Of a stretch of DNA of 64,000 bases, positions 31,550 to 40,574 are shown in pieces. The stretch spans positions 47,029-111,028 of the forward strand of contig JBLINB010000002.1 in NCBI GenBank assembly GCA_047638975.1. The letters are read 5' to 3'. The position numbers and the translations under genes were made by a program. Each line of letters opens with the position of its first letter. Position 1 is the stretch's first letter. The notes under the pieces are model-generated. The model was not told where the DNA came from, ran no database searches, and saw only the letters and a program-made list of their open reading frames with translations. The stretch is from JAPKEZ01 sp047638975. GTDB taxonomy: Bacteria; Planctomycetota; UBA1135.

Positions 31550-32995
31550 ATGCGAATTTCTGTACGCACCGTGTGTATAACTCTGCTTAGCTGTGTTAGC
31601 TGCGCCTCTCCAGGCGCTGAGCTGCATCTTGCGCCATTATTTTCGCGCCACACCGCCGCTGATTACCAACACGCCGAAGCTCTAGGCGGAATTATGCAAT
31701 TTCACCGTGAGGGTGACGCCGAGCGTTGGTCGCTACAGCCCATTTTCTATAAACAAAATCACGACAGTGGTGCTGTCGAAGCCTCTTTTGTCGGCGGATT
31801 AGGCTACTACGACTACGAACCCGAGACCGACCACACGTACTCGCATTTATTACCGCTATACAGTTACAACAGCGAGATTCGTCCAGACGGCATCCGCGAC
31901 ACCGACTGGTCAGCATTAATGTGGTTGATTGCCGGAGGCTCTTCATCAGATGAAGAAGAAAATTACTTTTGGGTTTTCCCATTTTATGGCACCGGAAAAA
32001 ATTTCTTAACCTATGACGCATTTAAATTTATTTTATTTCCGTTCTACTTAGAAAGCCGCCAGAAAGAACGTCGCGCGTACCATTACCTATGGCCCTTCTT
32101 TGGCTACACCGAAGGCAGCGAAACCGGATGGCACGCTTGGCCGTTTTATGGCGAAGCCAATGTCGAAGATCGTTACAACCGCTTCTATGTAATGTGGCCG
32201 TTGTACACGCAAGCTACCGATGATTTAGACAAGAAATTTCCGCGCAAGGCCTGGATGTTCTTTCCATTCATTGGTCACACCGAGCAAGACGACTACAATG
32301 CCTACACCGTCATTCCCCCGATTTTCGGCTGGGCAAGTCGTCCGTCAACGGGCTATTCGTCGTGGCAGCTATGGCCACTATTGAAGTTCGAAAGCGGTGG
32401 ACGCCGTCAAGAGCGCGAGCTATCACGTGTTTTACCTTTCTGGATGCATTTCAAGAATGAGAGCACCGAATACTCCGTGTTCATGTGGCCGTTCTTCTGG
32501 ACACGCGAAGATAACTACGGCGAGACCAAGCGTAAAAGCAAGCAACTGGTCCCCATCTTCTTATGGGCAAACACCGAACACCCAGATGGCACGGTCTCTT
32601 CCGAAATACGCATTTGGCCTTTCGTTGGTCATACACAGCGCGGCGACCTAGAACATAAATTACGTGTTCTTGACCTCGGCATGCCCGGGCTTTTTGACTC
32701 AGATGCGGTCTCCAAAACCTTTGGGGCCTTCTACCAACTATGGCTTGATCGCAAAGCTATCGTTGCTGACAACACTGTGCACGAAAAACGAGCCTTTCTC
32801 AACCTCTACCATAGTGTAGAATCAGCAGGACATTCTCGCTGGAGCATCCCCTTCGTCGGAGGGCAATGGACTGAACCTTCTGGTGTCACCCACTCTTCTT
32901 GGTTATTTGGCTTGATTCGTTGGCGTGGTGGCGACGACGGTGGTTTTGAATCACCAGCTTTCCCAGGACCAGGCTGGCCTGACCTTTCTCAATAA
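31550..32995 (+). CDS. Secreted WPF-repeat protein at the head of an Mla-type operon
   Basis: The start MRISVRTVCITLLSCVSCAS gives a secretory or lipoprotein signal; an upstream open stretch in the same frame lies over the divergent lipoprotein gene and was rejected. The 481-residue product has many aromatic repeats spaced ~25-35 residues, such as WVFPFYGTG, LWPFFGYTEG, HAWPFYGEA, VMWPLYTQA, MFFPFIGHTE, LWPLLKFES, FMWPFFWTRE and IWPFVGHTQ. The alternation suggests beta strands, possibly a barrel or propeller. I know no function for it. Its stop overlaps the mlaE start (TAATG), so it probably works with the lipid transporter, perhaps at the outer membrane. Confidence 0.75.
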   Translation: MRISVRTVCITLLSCVSCASPGAELHLAPLFSRHTAADYQHAEALGGIMQFHREGDAERWSLQPIFYKQNHDSGAVEASFVGGLGYYDYEPETDHTYSHLLPLYSYNSEIRPDGIRDTDWSALMWLIAGGSSSDEEENYFWVFPFYGTGKNFLTYDAFKFILFPFYLESRQKERRAYHYLWPFFGYTEGSETGWHAWPFYGEANVEDRYNRFYVMWPLYTQATDDLDKKFPRKAWMFFPFIGHTEQDDYNAYTVIPPIFGWASRPSTGYSSWQLWPLLKFESGGRRQERELSRVLPFWMHFKNESTEYSVFMWPFFWTREDNYGETKRKSKQLVPIFLWANTEHPDGTVSSEIRIWPFVGHTQRGDLEHKLRVLDLGMPGLFDSDAVSKTFGAFYQLWLDRKAIVADNTVHEKRAFLNLYHSVESAGHSRWSIPFVGGQWTEPSGVTHSSWLFGLIRWRGGDDGGFESPAFPGPGWPDLSQ

Positions 32996-33789
32996 TGAAT
33001 TTCGTAGAACGCGCCGGAGCAAAAAGATTAGCTCCTTTATTCAAGTCTTCCGGCTTCGGAATGTCAGTGGCTATTGGCGTGCTTAAGCGCTTGCCACACC
33101 TGCCGCGGCGCTGGCGAACATTACTCGATCAAATGCACTTGTCTGGGATTGGCTCCCTGCACGTAGTGTTATTTGTCAATTTATTTATTGGCATGATCTT
33201 GGCACTACAGCTGGGTTATGAACTGGCCCGCTACGGACAACAGGAAGCGGTCGGCTTTGCTGTGGCAGCCGCAATGGTGCGAGAGATGGCGCCACTAATG
33301 ACTGCAGTAGTCTTGGCCGCGAGTGTTGCAAGCGCGATGGCGGCAGAGCTTGGCACGATGAAGGTACAAGAAGAAATAACCGCCCTTGAAGTGATGTCGG
33401 TTGACGTCATCAGCTATTTAATCCTGCCGCGGGTCATTGCTCTTACGCTGATTGCTCCGATGCTAACTTTATTAGCAAATATAGTCGGGATAATAGGTGG
33501 CGGCATCATTGCAGAGACTCAATTAAACCTTGACTACAGCGGTTATTTAGCTAATGCCATGAACGCCTTGTCTGATCCAGGGTTTTTAGGCCTGCCAAAA
33601 AGCTTATACGCTGGCCTTCTTAAATCGATTATTTTCGGATTCACTATTGCAGTAGTGGGTTGCACTTGCGGGCTACAAGCTACGCGTGGTGCCAGTGGCG
33701 TAGGCAACTCCACACGCTCTGCCGTCCGCAATTCGATTATCTTGATTATCGTAATCAACTTCTTCCTAGGCAAACTTATCTACACATGA
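32995..33789 (+). CDS. MlaE-type ABC transporter permease
   Basis: The 264-residue inner-membrane protein matches the MlaE/YrbE permease family. Signatures are FVNLFIGMILALQLGYEL, REMAPLMTAVVLAASVASAM, and the cytoplasmic AAELGTMKVQEEITALEVMS helix that contacts the ATPase. About five membrane helices are visible. MlaE moves phospholipids across the inner membrane together with MCE proteins. It overlaps the upstream WPF gene by one base and the ATPase gene by four (ATGA). Confidence 0.93.
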   Translation: MNFVERAGAKRLAPLFKSSGFGMSVAIGVLKRLPHLPRRWRTLLDQMHLSGIGSLHVVLFVNLFIGMILALQLGYELARYGQQEAVGFAVAAAMVREMAPLMTAVVLAASVASAMAAELGTMKVQEEITALEVMSVDVISYLILPRVIALTLIAPMLTLLANIVGIIGGGIIAETQLNLDYSGYLANAMNALSDPGFLGLPKSLYAGLLKSIIFGFTIAVVGCTCGLQATRGASGVGNSTRSAVRNSIILIIVINFFLGKLIYT

Positions 33790-34514
33790 TTAATCTGCGT
33801 AACGTGAGCAAGGCCTTTGGCGACCAACAAGTACTTGATGATTTAAGTTTTAGTGTTGCCGAAAGCGAGTCATTGGTAATCATGGGACCATCAGGCTCCG
33901 GGAAGTCGGTGATACTTAAGCACATCATCGGACTGCTACAGGCCGATAGCGGTGAGGTGACTGTCATGGGACAGAACATGTCAAAGATTGACATCGAGCA
34001 ACTACAAACTTTACGGCGCGACATGGGCTACCTATTCCAACATTCAGCCCTCATAAATTGGCTAAATGTTTTCGACAACATCGCCCTGCCGTTAATCGAA
34101 ACAACGACTTTGAGCGCAACCGAGATCGAAGAGCGCGTAATGGAAGCTCTAGCGTTGGTGCATATGCAAGACGCATACCTTAAGTTTCCTGGCGAGATTT
34201 CAGGTGGCATGCAAAAACGTGTAGGACTCGCCCGCGCATTATGCACACGTCCGAAAATACTCCTATACGACGAACCCGAAGCGGGTCTCGATCCAGAGAT
34301 GTCTACTGAAGTGAGTCGCATGATTAGACGCCTGCAAGACGAGCTTGGAGTGACTTCAATTACCATTACCCATAGTCTTAACTGCGCCTTAACCATTGGC
34401 GACACACTTGCTGTTTTTGAAGGCGGTAAAATCCTTCTGTCTGGACCACCGCCGGAAGTCCTCAACTCTGGCCACAAGCGAGTGCGCGAATTCTTAGGCG
34501 CACCAACCCATTAA
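33786..34514 (+). CDS. MlaF-type ABC transporter ATPase
   Basis: The 242-residue ATPase shows Walker A GPSGSGKSV, a Q-loop in GYLFQHSALINWLNVFDN, signature SGGMQKRVGLARAL and Walker B ILLYDEPEAGLDP, followed by THSLNCAL. SGGMxKR and the following AR are typical of MlaF. The start MINLRNVSKAFGDQQ overlaps the mlaE stop by four bases; an upstream open stretch inside mlaE was rejected. It powers lipid movement by MlaE. Confidence 0.94.
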   Translation: MINLRNVSKAFGDQQVLDDLSFSVAESESLVIMGPSGSGKSVILKHIIGLLQADSGEVTVMGQNMSKIDIEQLQTLRRDMGYLFQHSALINWLNVFDNIALPLIETTTLSATEIEERVMEALALVHMQDAYLKFPGEISGGMQKRVGLARALCTRPKILLYDEPEAGLDPEMSTEVSRMIRRLQDELGVTSITITHSLNCALTIGDTLAVFEGGKILLSGPPPEVLNSGHKRVREFLGAPTH

Positions 34515-34516
34515 TT

Positions 34517-35626
34517 ATGAATACGAACTCTCGCCGTGATTTTGTGTTAGGTATAGTGTTTTTTGGAACGATTACCGCACTGCTTTATTACACCATTATT
34601 CTTACCGGATTTTCATTTTCGGAAAAGGTACACCTGACTGCATACTTTCCACATGCCGCTGGCATCAAACAAGGTGACTCTGTGTTAATCGCCGGACACC
34701 ACTCCGGAACAGTGCGCAGTGTCGAATACGACAATACCGCCTCTGCTGAAACTCGCATCAGTGTCGACCTAGAATTCGATATACCGCCGACATTTCACGA
34801 GGGTTATTTAATCAGCATTTCCGAGTTTACGGTACTTGGTGGTAGAGTTGTTGAAATTGATCCGGGCCCACTTGACGCCCCTTTCTTAAGCGTAGATGCG
34901 CAGTTGATCGGCTTCGTCATGCCGTCACCGTTGGCTAGCATCGGGGCGGTAATCGACGAAAACCGCGAAGACCTCGTGGCAATTATTGACAATTTGCGCC
35001 TGGTTACTGACAATATTGCAGATGGTAAAGGTGCGATTGGTGCGCTTCTGAGTGACGAATCTATCGCTACAGACTTGGCATCCGCAATGAAAAGTGCTCG
35101 TTTAATTCTGTCTGACGTAAATGCTGGCAAGGGCATCATTGGTTCGCTCATCAACAATGAAGAGCAACGCGAAACATTCGGGATACTGTTCGAAGACCTG
35201 AAAATCACCTTTAATGACCTCAGAGCTATCACAGCTAGTGTACGTAACGAAAACGGCCTGATTGGCGCTATGCTCAATGACCCTACAATGCGCGCTGAGG
35301 GCATGGAGTTAGTCCACTCTTTGGCAGAAGTGACGAGCAACTTTGAACAGATATTAGGTGATGCACGCGCTGGAAGGTCTGGTCTACTCGGCAAATTCAT
35401 CGGTGACGACAAGATTGCTCTTGAATTTCAAGACTTAGTTAGTGACATGCGTGAAGTAGCCCGCCGTTTGGAGGACGGCGAGGGTACAATAGGCCGCCTT
35501 TTGGCCGAGGATGACGTTTATCTAGAATTAATGGAGTCGCTGAAATCCTTGAACGGCCAACTGGAAGACGCTCGCGAAGCTCAGCCAGTAAGCACTTTCA
35601 CCCAGATGTTATTTGGGTCCTTCTAA
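34517..35626 (+). CDS. MlaD-type MCE-domain substrate-binding protein
   Basis: The 369-residue protein has one N-terminal membrane helix (FVLGIVFFGTITALLYY), then an MCE domain (~35-120: VHLTAYFPHAAGIKQGDSVL, GYLISISEFTVLGGRVVEID). The long C-terminal part holds four or five ~45-residue helical repeats marked by GKGAIGALLSDE, GKGIIGSLINNE, ENGLIGAMLNDP, RSGLLGKFIGDD and GEGTIGRLLAED. MCE proteins form rings that carry lipids in the periplasm; long helical tails can form needles or bridges. Two bases separate it from mlaF. Confidence 0.9.
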   Translation: MNTNSRRDFVLGIVFFGTITALLYYTIILTGFSFSEKVHLTAYFPHAAGIKQGDSVLIAGHHSGTVRSVEYDNTASAETRISVDLEFDIPPTFHEGYLISISEFTVLGGRVVEIDPGPLDAPFLSVDAQLIGFVMPSPLASIGAVIDENREDLVAIIDNLRLVTDNIADGKGAIGALLSDESIATDLASAMKSARLILSDVNAGKGIIGSLINNEEQRETFGILFEDLKITFNDLRAITASVRNENGLIGAMLNDPTMRAEGMELVHSLAEVTSNFEQILGDARAGRSGLLGKFIGDDKIALEFQDLVSDMREVARRLEDGEGTIGRLLAEDDVYLELMESLKSLNGQLEDAREAQPVSTFTQMLFGSF

Positions 35627-35660
35627 GACATACACGTCACACTCTTTCAAATTCCAAGCG

Positions 35661-37469
35661 ATGAACATCCGCAATATTGCGATAATTGCCCACGTTGACC
35701 ACGGTAAAACTACTTTGGTTGACAAACTTTTTTCTGCCGCTGGCACACTAGGCCGCACACAGATTGGTTCAGATCGTATCATGGATAATGATGATCTTGA
35801 ACGCGAACGTGGCATTACTATCCTGTCAAAAAACGCTTCCTTGACCTGGAAAGACGTACGTATTAATCTTATTGACACACCGGGTCACGCCGACTTCGGT
35901 GGTCAAGTAGAACGCGTACTATCTATGGCAGATGGCGTACTGTTAGTGGTCGACGCCTTCGAAGGCGTAATGCCACAAACACGTTTCGTGCTTGAAAAGG
36001 CATTTGAAAATGGTTTGTCGCCAATGGTTGTGGTCAATAAAATGGACCGCCACGACGCGCGTGCTGATGCAGTGCTCGGCGAGGTTTTCGACTTGTTTGT
36101 TGACCTTGGTGCTGAAGAGATGGCTCTTGATTTCCCAGCGATTTACTGCAGTGCCCGTGATGGGTGGGCAAGTCTAGATGAAAACGAGCATGGCACCGAT
36201 ATGGCGCCAATGCTTGATGCCATTCTTGAAAACTTTGAGGCTCCTCAGTTTGACAACACTGCTGATTTACAAATGCAAGTCGCCACTCTCGACTGGAACG
36301 ACTTCGTCGGTGCTATTGGCATCGGACGCGTAACACGCGGCACGATGAATCGTGGCGCCGAAGTGACCCTCATCAGTAACGACGGAAAACTAACCAAAGG
36401 CCTCGTCAAAGAGCTCTACCACATTGAAGGCATGGAGCGTAAAGCATGTGACAAGGTAGAGGCCGGAGACATCGCATGTATCGCTGGCATAAAAGGCATG
36501 GGACTTGGTGACACGATCACCAGCCGCGAAAATCCAGAAGGCTTACCTTCTATTAAAATTGAAGCTCCAACTATCGAGATGGAATTCATGGTTAATGATT
36601 CGCCGTTTGCGGGTAAAGAAGGTCAGTTCGTTACCTCACGCCAGGTGCAAGAGCGCCTGCAACGTGCAGCAATGATGGACCCCGCCCTACACGTCAATAC
36701 CTCACCGACTGGTGGCTATTTAGTCGCTGGACGCGGAGTATTACACCTGGGCATCCTAATCGAGAACATGCGCCGCGAAGGCTATGAATTTGCTGTGGGT
36801 TCACCAAAGGTTTTGCTCAAAGAAATCGATGGTCAAATCCACGAGCCTTTCGAGATGGCACAAGTTGACTTGCCAAATGATTATGTAGGTAAAGTCATTG
36901 AGTTCTTTAGTAAGCGCGAAGCCGAGATCAATGATATTCATCAACACGGTTCACGTACTTGCATCAAGATGCGTCTTCCGACACGTGCGCTGATTGGTGC
37001 GCGAACGCACGTGCTTACTCTAAGCCGCGGCGAAGGTGCTGTTAGTTCTTCACTTGAAGGATACGGACCACGCGCTGCAGATATCGAGATTCGTCATCGC
37101 GGCAGCTTAGTTGCCTCAGACACAGGTCAAGCGACTGCTTATTCTCTAAACAACCTAGAAGACCGCGGTCATTTCTTTGTTGCATCAGGCGACCCTGTTT
37201 ACGCTGGCATGGTTGTCGGCGAGAACAATAAGGATAAAGACATTACGTTAAACGTAGTGCGCCCGAAGAAGATGACTAACGTGCGTGCATCGAGCAAAGA
37301 CAATACCGAAAAAGTAAAGTCTCCACTTAAGATGAGCCTCGAGCAGTTTCTTGAATACCTAGATCGCGACGAACTACTCGAAGTGACTCCGCAAAGCTTA
37401 CGTTTGCGCAAACGCATCATGAGCGAAAAAGCGCGCTTGCGTGCCGGTAAAAACTCGGCAGCGGTTTAA
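35661..37469 (+). CDS. typA: Ribosome-associated GTPase TypA/BipA
   Basis: TypA/BipA is an EF-G-like GTPase involved in 50S assembly and stress adaptation. The start MNIRNIAIIAHVDHGKTTLV gives 602 residues. G motifs HVDHGKT, RGITI, DTPGHAD and NKMD are intact; the C-terminal signature (LSRGEGAVSSSLEGYGP, RGSLVASDTGQATAYSLNNL, RGHFFVASGDPVYAGMVVGE) is specific for the family. It follows mlaD by 34 bp and abuts the next convergent gene with no spacer. Confidence 0.96.
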   Translation: MNIRNIAIIAHVDHGKTTLVDKLFSAAGTLGRTQIGSDRIMDNDDLERERGITILSKNASLTWKDVRINLIDTPGHADFGGQVERVLSMADGVLLVVDAFEGVMPQTRFVLEKAFENGLSPMVVVNKMDRHDARADAVLGEVFDLFVDLGAEEMALDFPAIYCSARDGWASLDENEHGTDMAPMLDAILENFEAPQFDNTADLQMQVATLDWNDFVGAIGIGRVTRGTMNRGAEVTLISNDGKLTKGLVKELYHIEGMERKACDKVEAGDIACIAGIKGMGLGDTITSRENPEGLPSIKIEAPTIEMEFMVNDSPFAGKEGQFVTSRQVQERLQRAAMMDPALHVNTSPTGGYLVAGRGVLHLGILIENMRREGYEFAVGSPKVLLKEIDGQIHEPFEMAQVDLPNDYVGKVIEFFSKREAEINDIHQHGSRTCIKMRLPTRALIGARTHVLTLSRGEGAVSSSLEGYGPRAADIEIRHRGSLVASDTGQATAYSLNNLEDRGHFFVASGDPVYAGMVVGENNKDKDITLNVVRPKKMTNVRASSKDNTEKVKSPLKMSLEQFLEYLDRDELLEVTPQSLRLRKRIMSEKARLRAGKNSAAV

Positions 37470-39077
37470 TTACACACCGTAGGTAAGCTTAATAAATGCC
37501 ATCCATTGCTCTTCGAGCACGCGGATGGCATTTTGCCCCGTCATTTCGAATTGCTCTTCGGTGTGCTCGCGCAATCTATTCTGGAAGCGTCCGCCATTGG
37601 CAGCTTTAGCGACTAGGCGCAACCATTGTTGCCCCTGCTTCGATTTTTTGTTGATGATATAATCGAAAAAGGCCCACGATTTAGCCATATCTTCATTCCC
37701 AAAAGAATGCAAGCGCTTAGCAGCTAATTGCTCGAACGGAACCGTTGCATGGACCGCGACTCCGGCCATTACTTCGCGCATCCCTCTCATGACTACTGCT
37801 GTCTTCAATTCGTCTTTGTCTTTCGACTTACCATCAGCACTAGCGGCAACGGTACCTTCTTGACTGCGTGGTGGCGTAAAGGCTATGCAAGTCACATTGT
37901 TGCGGTTGAGCAAGGCGAAGGATAACGAGTAACCGCAGCCCTCTTCGAGCCAGTCTTGCGTATCGCCCACAATGCCGTAATGATGACGCGCTAACTCATG
38001 ACCTAATTGATGTATCACAACCCCTTCTAGGTCAGTACTGTCAGTAGTCCGCCAGTACGATATTTTTATTTTGTTGCTATGCATTCCGGTGCCAGTGCTC
38101 TCCAGGCGCTTTGCCTTGAGCGTTGCATCCCCCCATCCAAAGCCATAATACTCTTCCCAAAGCTTCTCTTGGTGAACTTTGCTATCGGTGCTGAAAAAGA
38201 ACTCAAGGATTTGACCGTCTGGTAGTTGGTCTTTAAACTTGTCGTCGACATAAGGGTCGACGTTTTTAGTGCGAAATAGCTCGATTGCCCTTTCACCTAG
38301 CTCTAGCAGCGCAGAAACTCTGTTTTCGTGGATACCACTATGGTATTTAATCGTGATATGCCGCGAGCTTTGAGTGTTAAAGCTAATGTCGTTACCGACG
38401 ATATCTTTCGCCGCCTCTATCAGTTTAGGATCTGTTTCTATAGTTTCAATCGACGCAATAGCAGACTCAATACGTTGTGATTTCGCCGACTTACCAGCCT
38501 TGCGTAATTTACTAATCTCACGCAGTAATTTATTAGCCGCCTTGGTGTAACCAGTTTGAAATAACCACTGCTGCAAGTTTTCGGTTTCCATCAACATTAG
38601 AGTGTTCAGAGCCATCCAGGCTGCCGTTGATTTCTCAAGCTCTTTTTGCTGGTCAGCATAGGATTCCATTAGTGTTATGCGGCGCTGGTATTCTTTCGAC
38701 AAAGTGTAGAAACTTTCGTTATTCATAAAAGTGCTTAACTTTGCCACGCGGTCGCCGCCAATTCCAAGAACTAACTTCTTACTTTTATCTTTGCGCATGC
38801 CATCTGCGCTGACCGAATATCCTAGCTTTGTAGGGTCCGATTGGTCTTGGATATAGAATTCGAGACGCGATTGCTGATTCCATGACGGGCTGCCATCTGC
38901 CTTGAAATCAAATCCGCCACGTATTTCGGCCAAGATGACGCTTTGGCCGTTGTATTCAAAAGTCTGCTTTTTATACTTACTCGCGTACTTTGGATCGCTA
39001 AAGTTGACCGCATAAATTTGCGCTGAAGCTTGAGCCCCGCAACACACTAACATTAACCAGCACAGAAGGCGTATCAT
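37470..39077 (-). CDS. Secreted gluzincin-like protein with altered HExxH motif
   Basis: The start MIRLLCWLMLVCCGAQASAQ gives a 535-residue protein with a signal peptide; a much longer open frame upstream lies over the divergent protease gene and was rejected. The C-terminal half resembles zinc metallopeptidases of the gluzincin type: VVIHQLGHELARHHYG at ~353-368 and WLEEGCGYSL at ~376. The expected HExxH reads HQLGH (356-360), so the catalytic Glu is Gln while both His and the downstream Glu remain. It may be an inactive binder or use the neighbouring Glu361. Function unknown. Confidence 0.75.
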   Translation of the reverse strand: MIRLLCWLMLVCCGAQASAQIYAVNFSDPKYASKYKKQTFEYNGQSVILAEIRGGFDFKADGSPSWNQQSRLEFYIQDQSDPTKLGYSVSADGMRKDKSKKLVLGIGGDRVAKLSTFMNNESFYTLSKEYQRRITLMESYADQQKELEKSTAAWMALNTLMLMETENLQQWLFQTGYTKAANKLLREISKLRKAGKSAKSQRIESAIASIETIETDPKLIEAAKDIVGNDISFNTQSSRHITIKYHSGIHENRVSALLELGERAIELFRTKNVDPYVDDKFKDQLPDGQILEFFFSTDSKVHQEKLWEEYYGFGWGDATLKAKRLESTGTGMHSNKIKISYWRTTDSTDLEGVVIHQLGHELARHHYGIVGDTQDWLEEGCGYSLSFALLNRNNVTCIAFTPPRSQEGTVAASADGKSKDKDELKTAVVMRGMREVMAGVAVHATVPFEQLAAKRLHSFGNEDMAKSWAFFDYIINKKSKQGQQWLRLVAKAANGGRFQNRLREHTEEQFEMTGQNAIRVLEEQWMAFIKLTYGV

Positions 39078-39090
39078 ATATCTAATGTTA
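39072..39090. promoter_or_regulatory. Reciprocal divergent promoters overlapping both start codons
   Basis: Plus strand TATCAT (39072-39077) ends seven bases before the ATG at 39085. Minus strand TAACAT (39090-39085) ends seven bases before the ATG at 39077. Each hexamer therefore covers the first codon of the opposite gene. Starts are only 7 bp apart and no Shine-Dalgarno is visible on either side. Confidence 0.5.
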
Positions 39091-39864
39091 ACACCTAGAC
39101 GTTGCTGTCGCATTAATTCTATCGACATAAAGGTTGCGCCAATAGTTTTTATCCTATTGGCCGTAATGGCCGTAATGCAACACGATTTAATCGAAGAAAT
39201 CGGCCTACTGCTTATAGCATTATTATGCCACGAAATCGGCCACGCTCTCATGGCCCAGCGACTGGGCCTACGTGTAAAGGAAATCGTCATAACCCCTTTA
39301 GGTGGCATGGCTAGCATCGAGGGGCTTAGTGCTCGTCCTATCGACGAGGCAAAAGTCGCGGCTGCTGGGCCAGCTGTAAACTTATTGATTGCCGCTATTT
39401 GTCTGTTTTTCGATTCGCCAACGGCCACCTTAATTTTATGGATTAACCTTGGCTTGGGCATAGGAAACTTATTGCCTATCTTCCCGCTCGACGGTGGACG
39501 CATTCTGCGCGGATTATTTTCAGCTGCGACCACCCCAGTTGATGCGATTTATGCTGTCGGCAAGATATCTAAGTACCTGTGTATCGTATTAATCTTGCTT
39601 GGATTTCAATATAAACTGGTGTGGTTCGCACTGGCGCTCGGCGTATATTCTGTATTCAGTTACAAAAAAGAATTGATGATGCAAATACTAGGTACCGGCA
39701 TCAACCCTAGCCGCAGCTTAAGTGAGACTGTAAAGCAAACTTATCACTATCTACGCAATGGTTCGACCACGGTTTCATCGTCACCCAAACAGCCAGGCAA
39801 TCACGACGATTCTCTAGAAGAATTTGGCGGTAGCCTCGAAGAATATTTCGAAAACAAAAAATGA
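39085..39864 (+). CDS. Site-2 protease family (M50) membrane metalloprotease
   Basis: The 259-residue membrane protein has the zinc motif HEIGH (49-53) inside a membrane helix and the second motif PLDGGR with D136 as third ligand, plus about five hydrophobic segments. This is the SpoIVFB-like branch of intramembrane proteases. The last ~60 residues are a cytosolic acidic tail (SLEEFGGSLEEYFENKK). It overlaps a parvulin-like gene by four bases, which may help fold or present substrates. Targets are unknown; anti-sigma factors are common for the family. Confidence 0.9.
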   Translation: MLTPRRCCRINSIDIKVAPIVFILLAVMAVMQHDLIEEIGLLLIALLCHEIGHALMAQRLGLRVKEIVITPLGGMASIEGLSARPIDEAKVAAAGPAVNLLIAAICLFFDSPTATLILWINLGLGIGNLLPIFPLDGGRILRGLFSAATTPVDAIYAVGKISKYLCIVLILLGFQYKLVWFALALGVYSVFSYKKELMMQILGTGINPSRSLSETVKQTYHYLRNGSTTVSSSPKQPGNHDDSLEEFGGSLEEYFENKK

Positions 39865-40574
39865 TTTTACTCTGCAGCTTGATCTTCATGTGCCAGCAAT
39901 CGGCACCGGCCTTCACTACACCGCGTGTTGTCTTGAGCATAGATGGGCAGCACATCCATAGTGATGAGATCAATGCATTGGTGCATTACTACCAAAGCTA
40001 CCGCACAGATTCAAAGGCCAGTCTTATACGCCGCGCTGTCGCGACTTTGATTCCTCAAAAGCTAATGCTTGCCGAACTAGCAGCAGAAGCAAAGCTGTTA
40101 AAAGAGCAGAGCTCCGAGATCACCCGCAGATTAGAAAATGGCGAAGACTTTGCTGAGCTTGTTAAGCAATACTCGCAAGACTCCGAAGCACCGACTGCAG
40201 ATGGGCGCTATACCTTTGCGCGAGAAAACACGGTCCATCCTTTTGATCTCTTTAGTTTTACGACGGCGGTTAATGCTTACTCGCCGGCGTTTATTACTGT
40301 ATACGGATATCATATCCTTCAGCCACTCACCTTTATCGAAAGTGATGCAGCGGCAGACATGCAAGTCGAAGTAAGGCACATACTCTTAATGTATCCCACT
40401 ATGATTAAGCTCGAAGAATCTGGTGATGACGTGCGTAAATATATCAGTGACAAGCTGCAGCAAGCCGAAATAGTGATCTATGAAGTCGGCTTAAAAAACA
40501 TTCTCGCGCATGATTTGCGCGACCAGCTGATTATGCGTCGTCAAGTGGCGCCAAGCGCACCAAAGGTTGATTAG
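39861..40574 (+). CDS. Secreted parvulin-like peptidyl-prolyl isomerase
   Basis: The 237-residue product starts with a signal-like segment (ILLCSLIFMCQQSAPAF). Residues ~85-155 resemble a PpiC rotamase domain: LENGEDFAELVKQYSQDSEA, DGRYTFARENTVHPF and VYGYHILQ. The flanking regions are helical, as in SurA/PrsA-type chaperones. It is coupled to the site-2 protease gene (ATGA overlap). Its last 44 bases are antisense to the end of the biotin-carrier gene. Confidence 0.78.
   Translation: MILLCSLIFMCQQSAPAFTTPRVVLSIDGQHIHSDEINALVHYYQSYRTDSKASLIRRAVATLIPQKLMLAELAAEAKLLKEQSSEITRRLENGEDFAELVKQYSQDSEAPTADGRYTFARENTVHPFDLFSFTTAVNAYSPAFITVYGYHILQPLTFIESDAAADMQVEVRHILLMYPTMIKLEESGDDVRKYISDKLQQAEIVIYEVGLKNILAHDLRDQLIMRRQVAPSAPKVD

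Noticed and set aside
39078..39533. Longer N terminus for the gluzincin-like protein
   Set aside because: It would overlap the site-2 protease gene on the other strand, and the signal peptide starts exactly at the Met of 39077.
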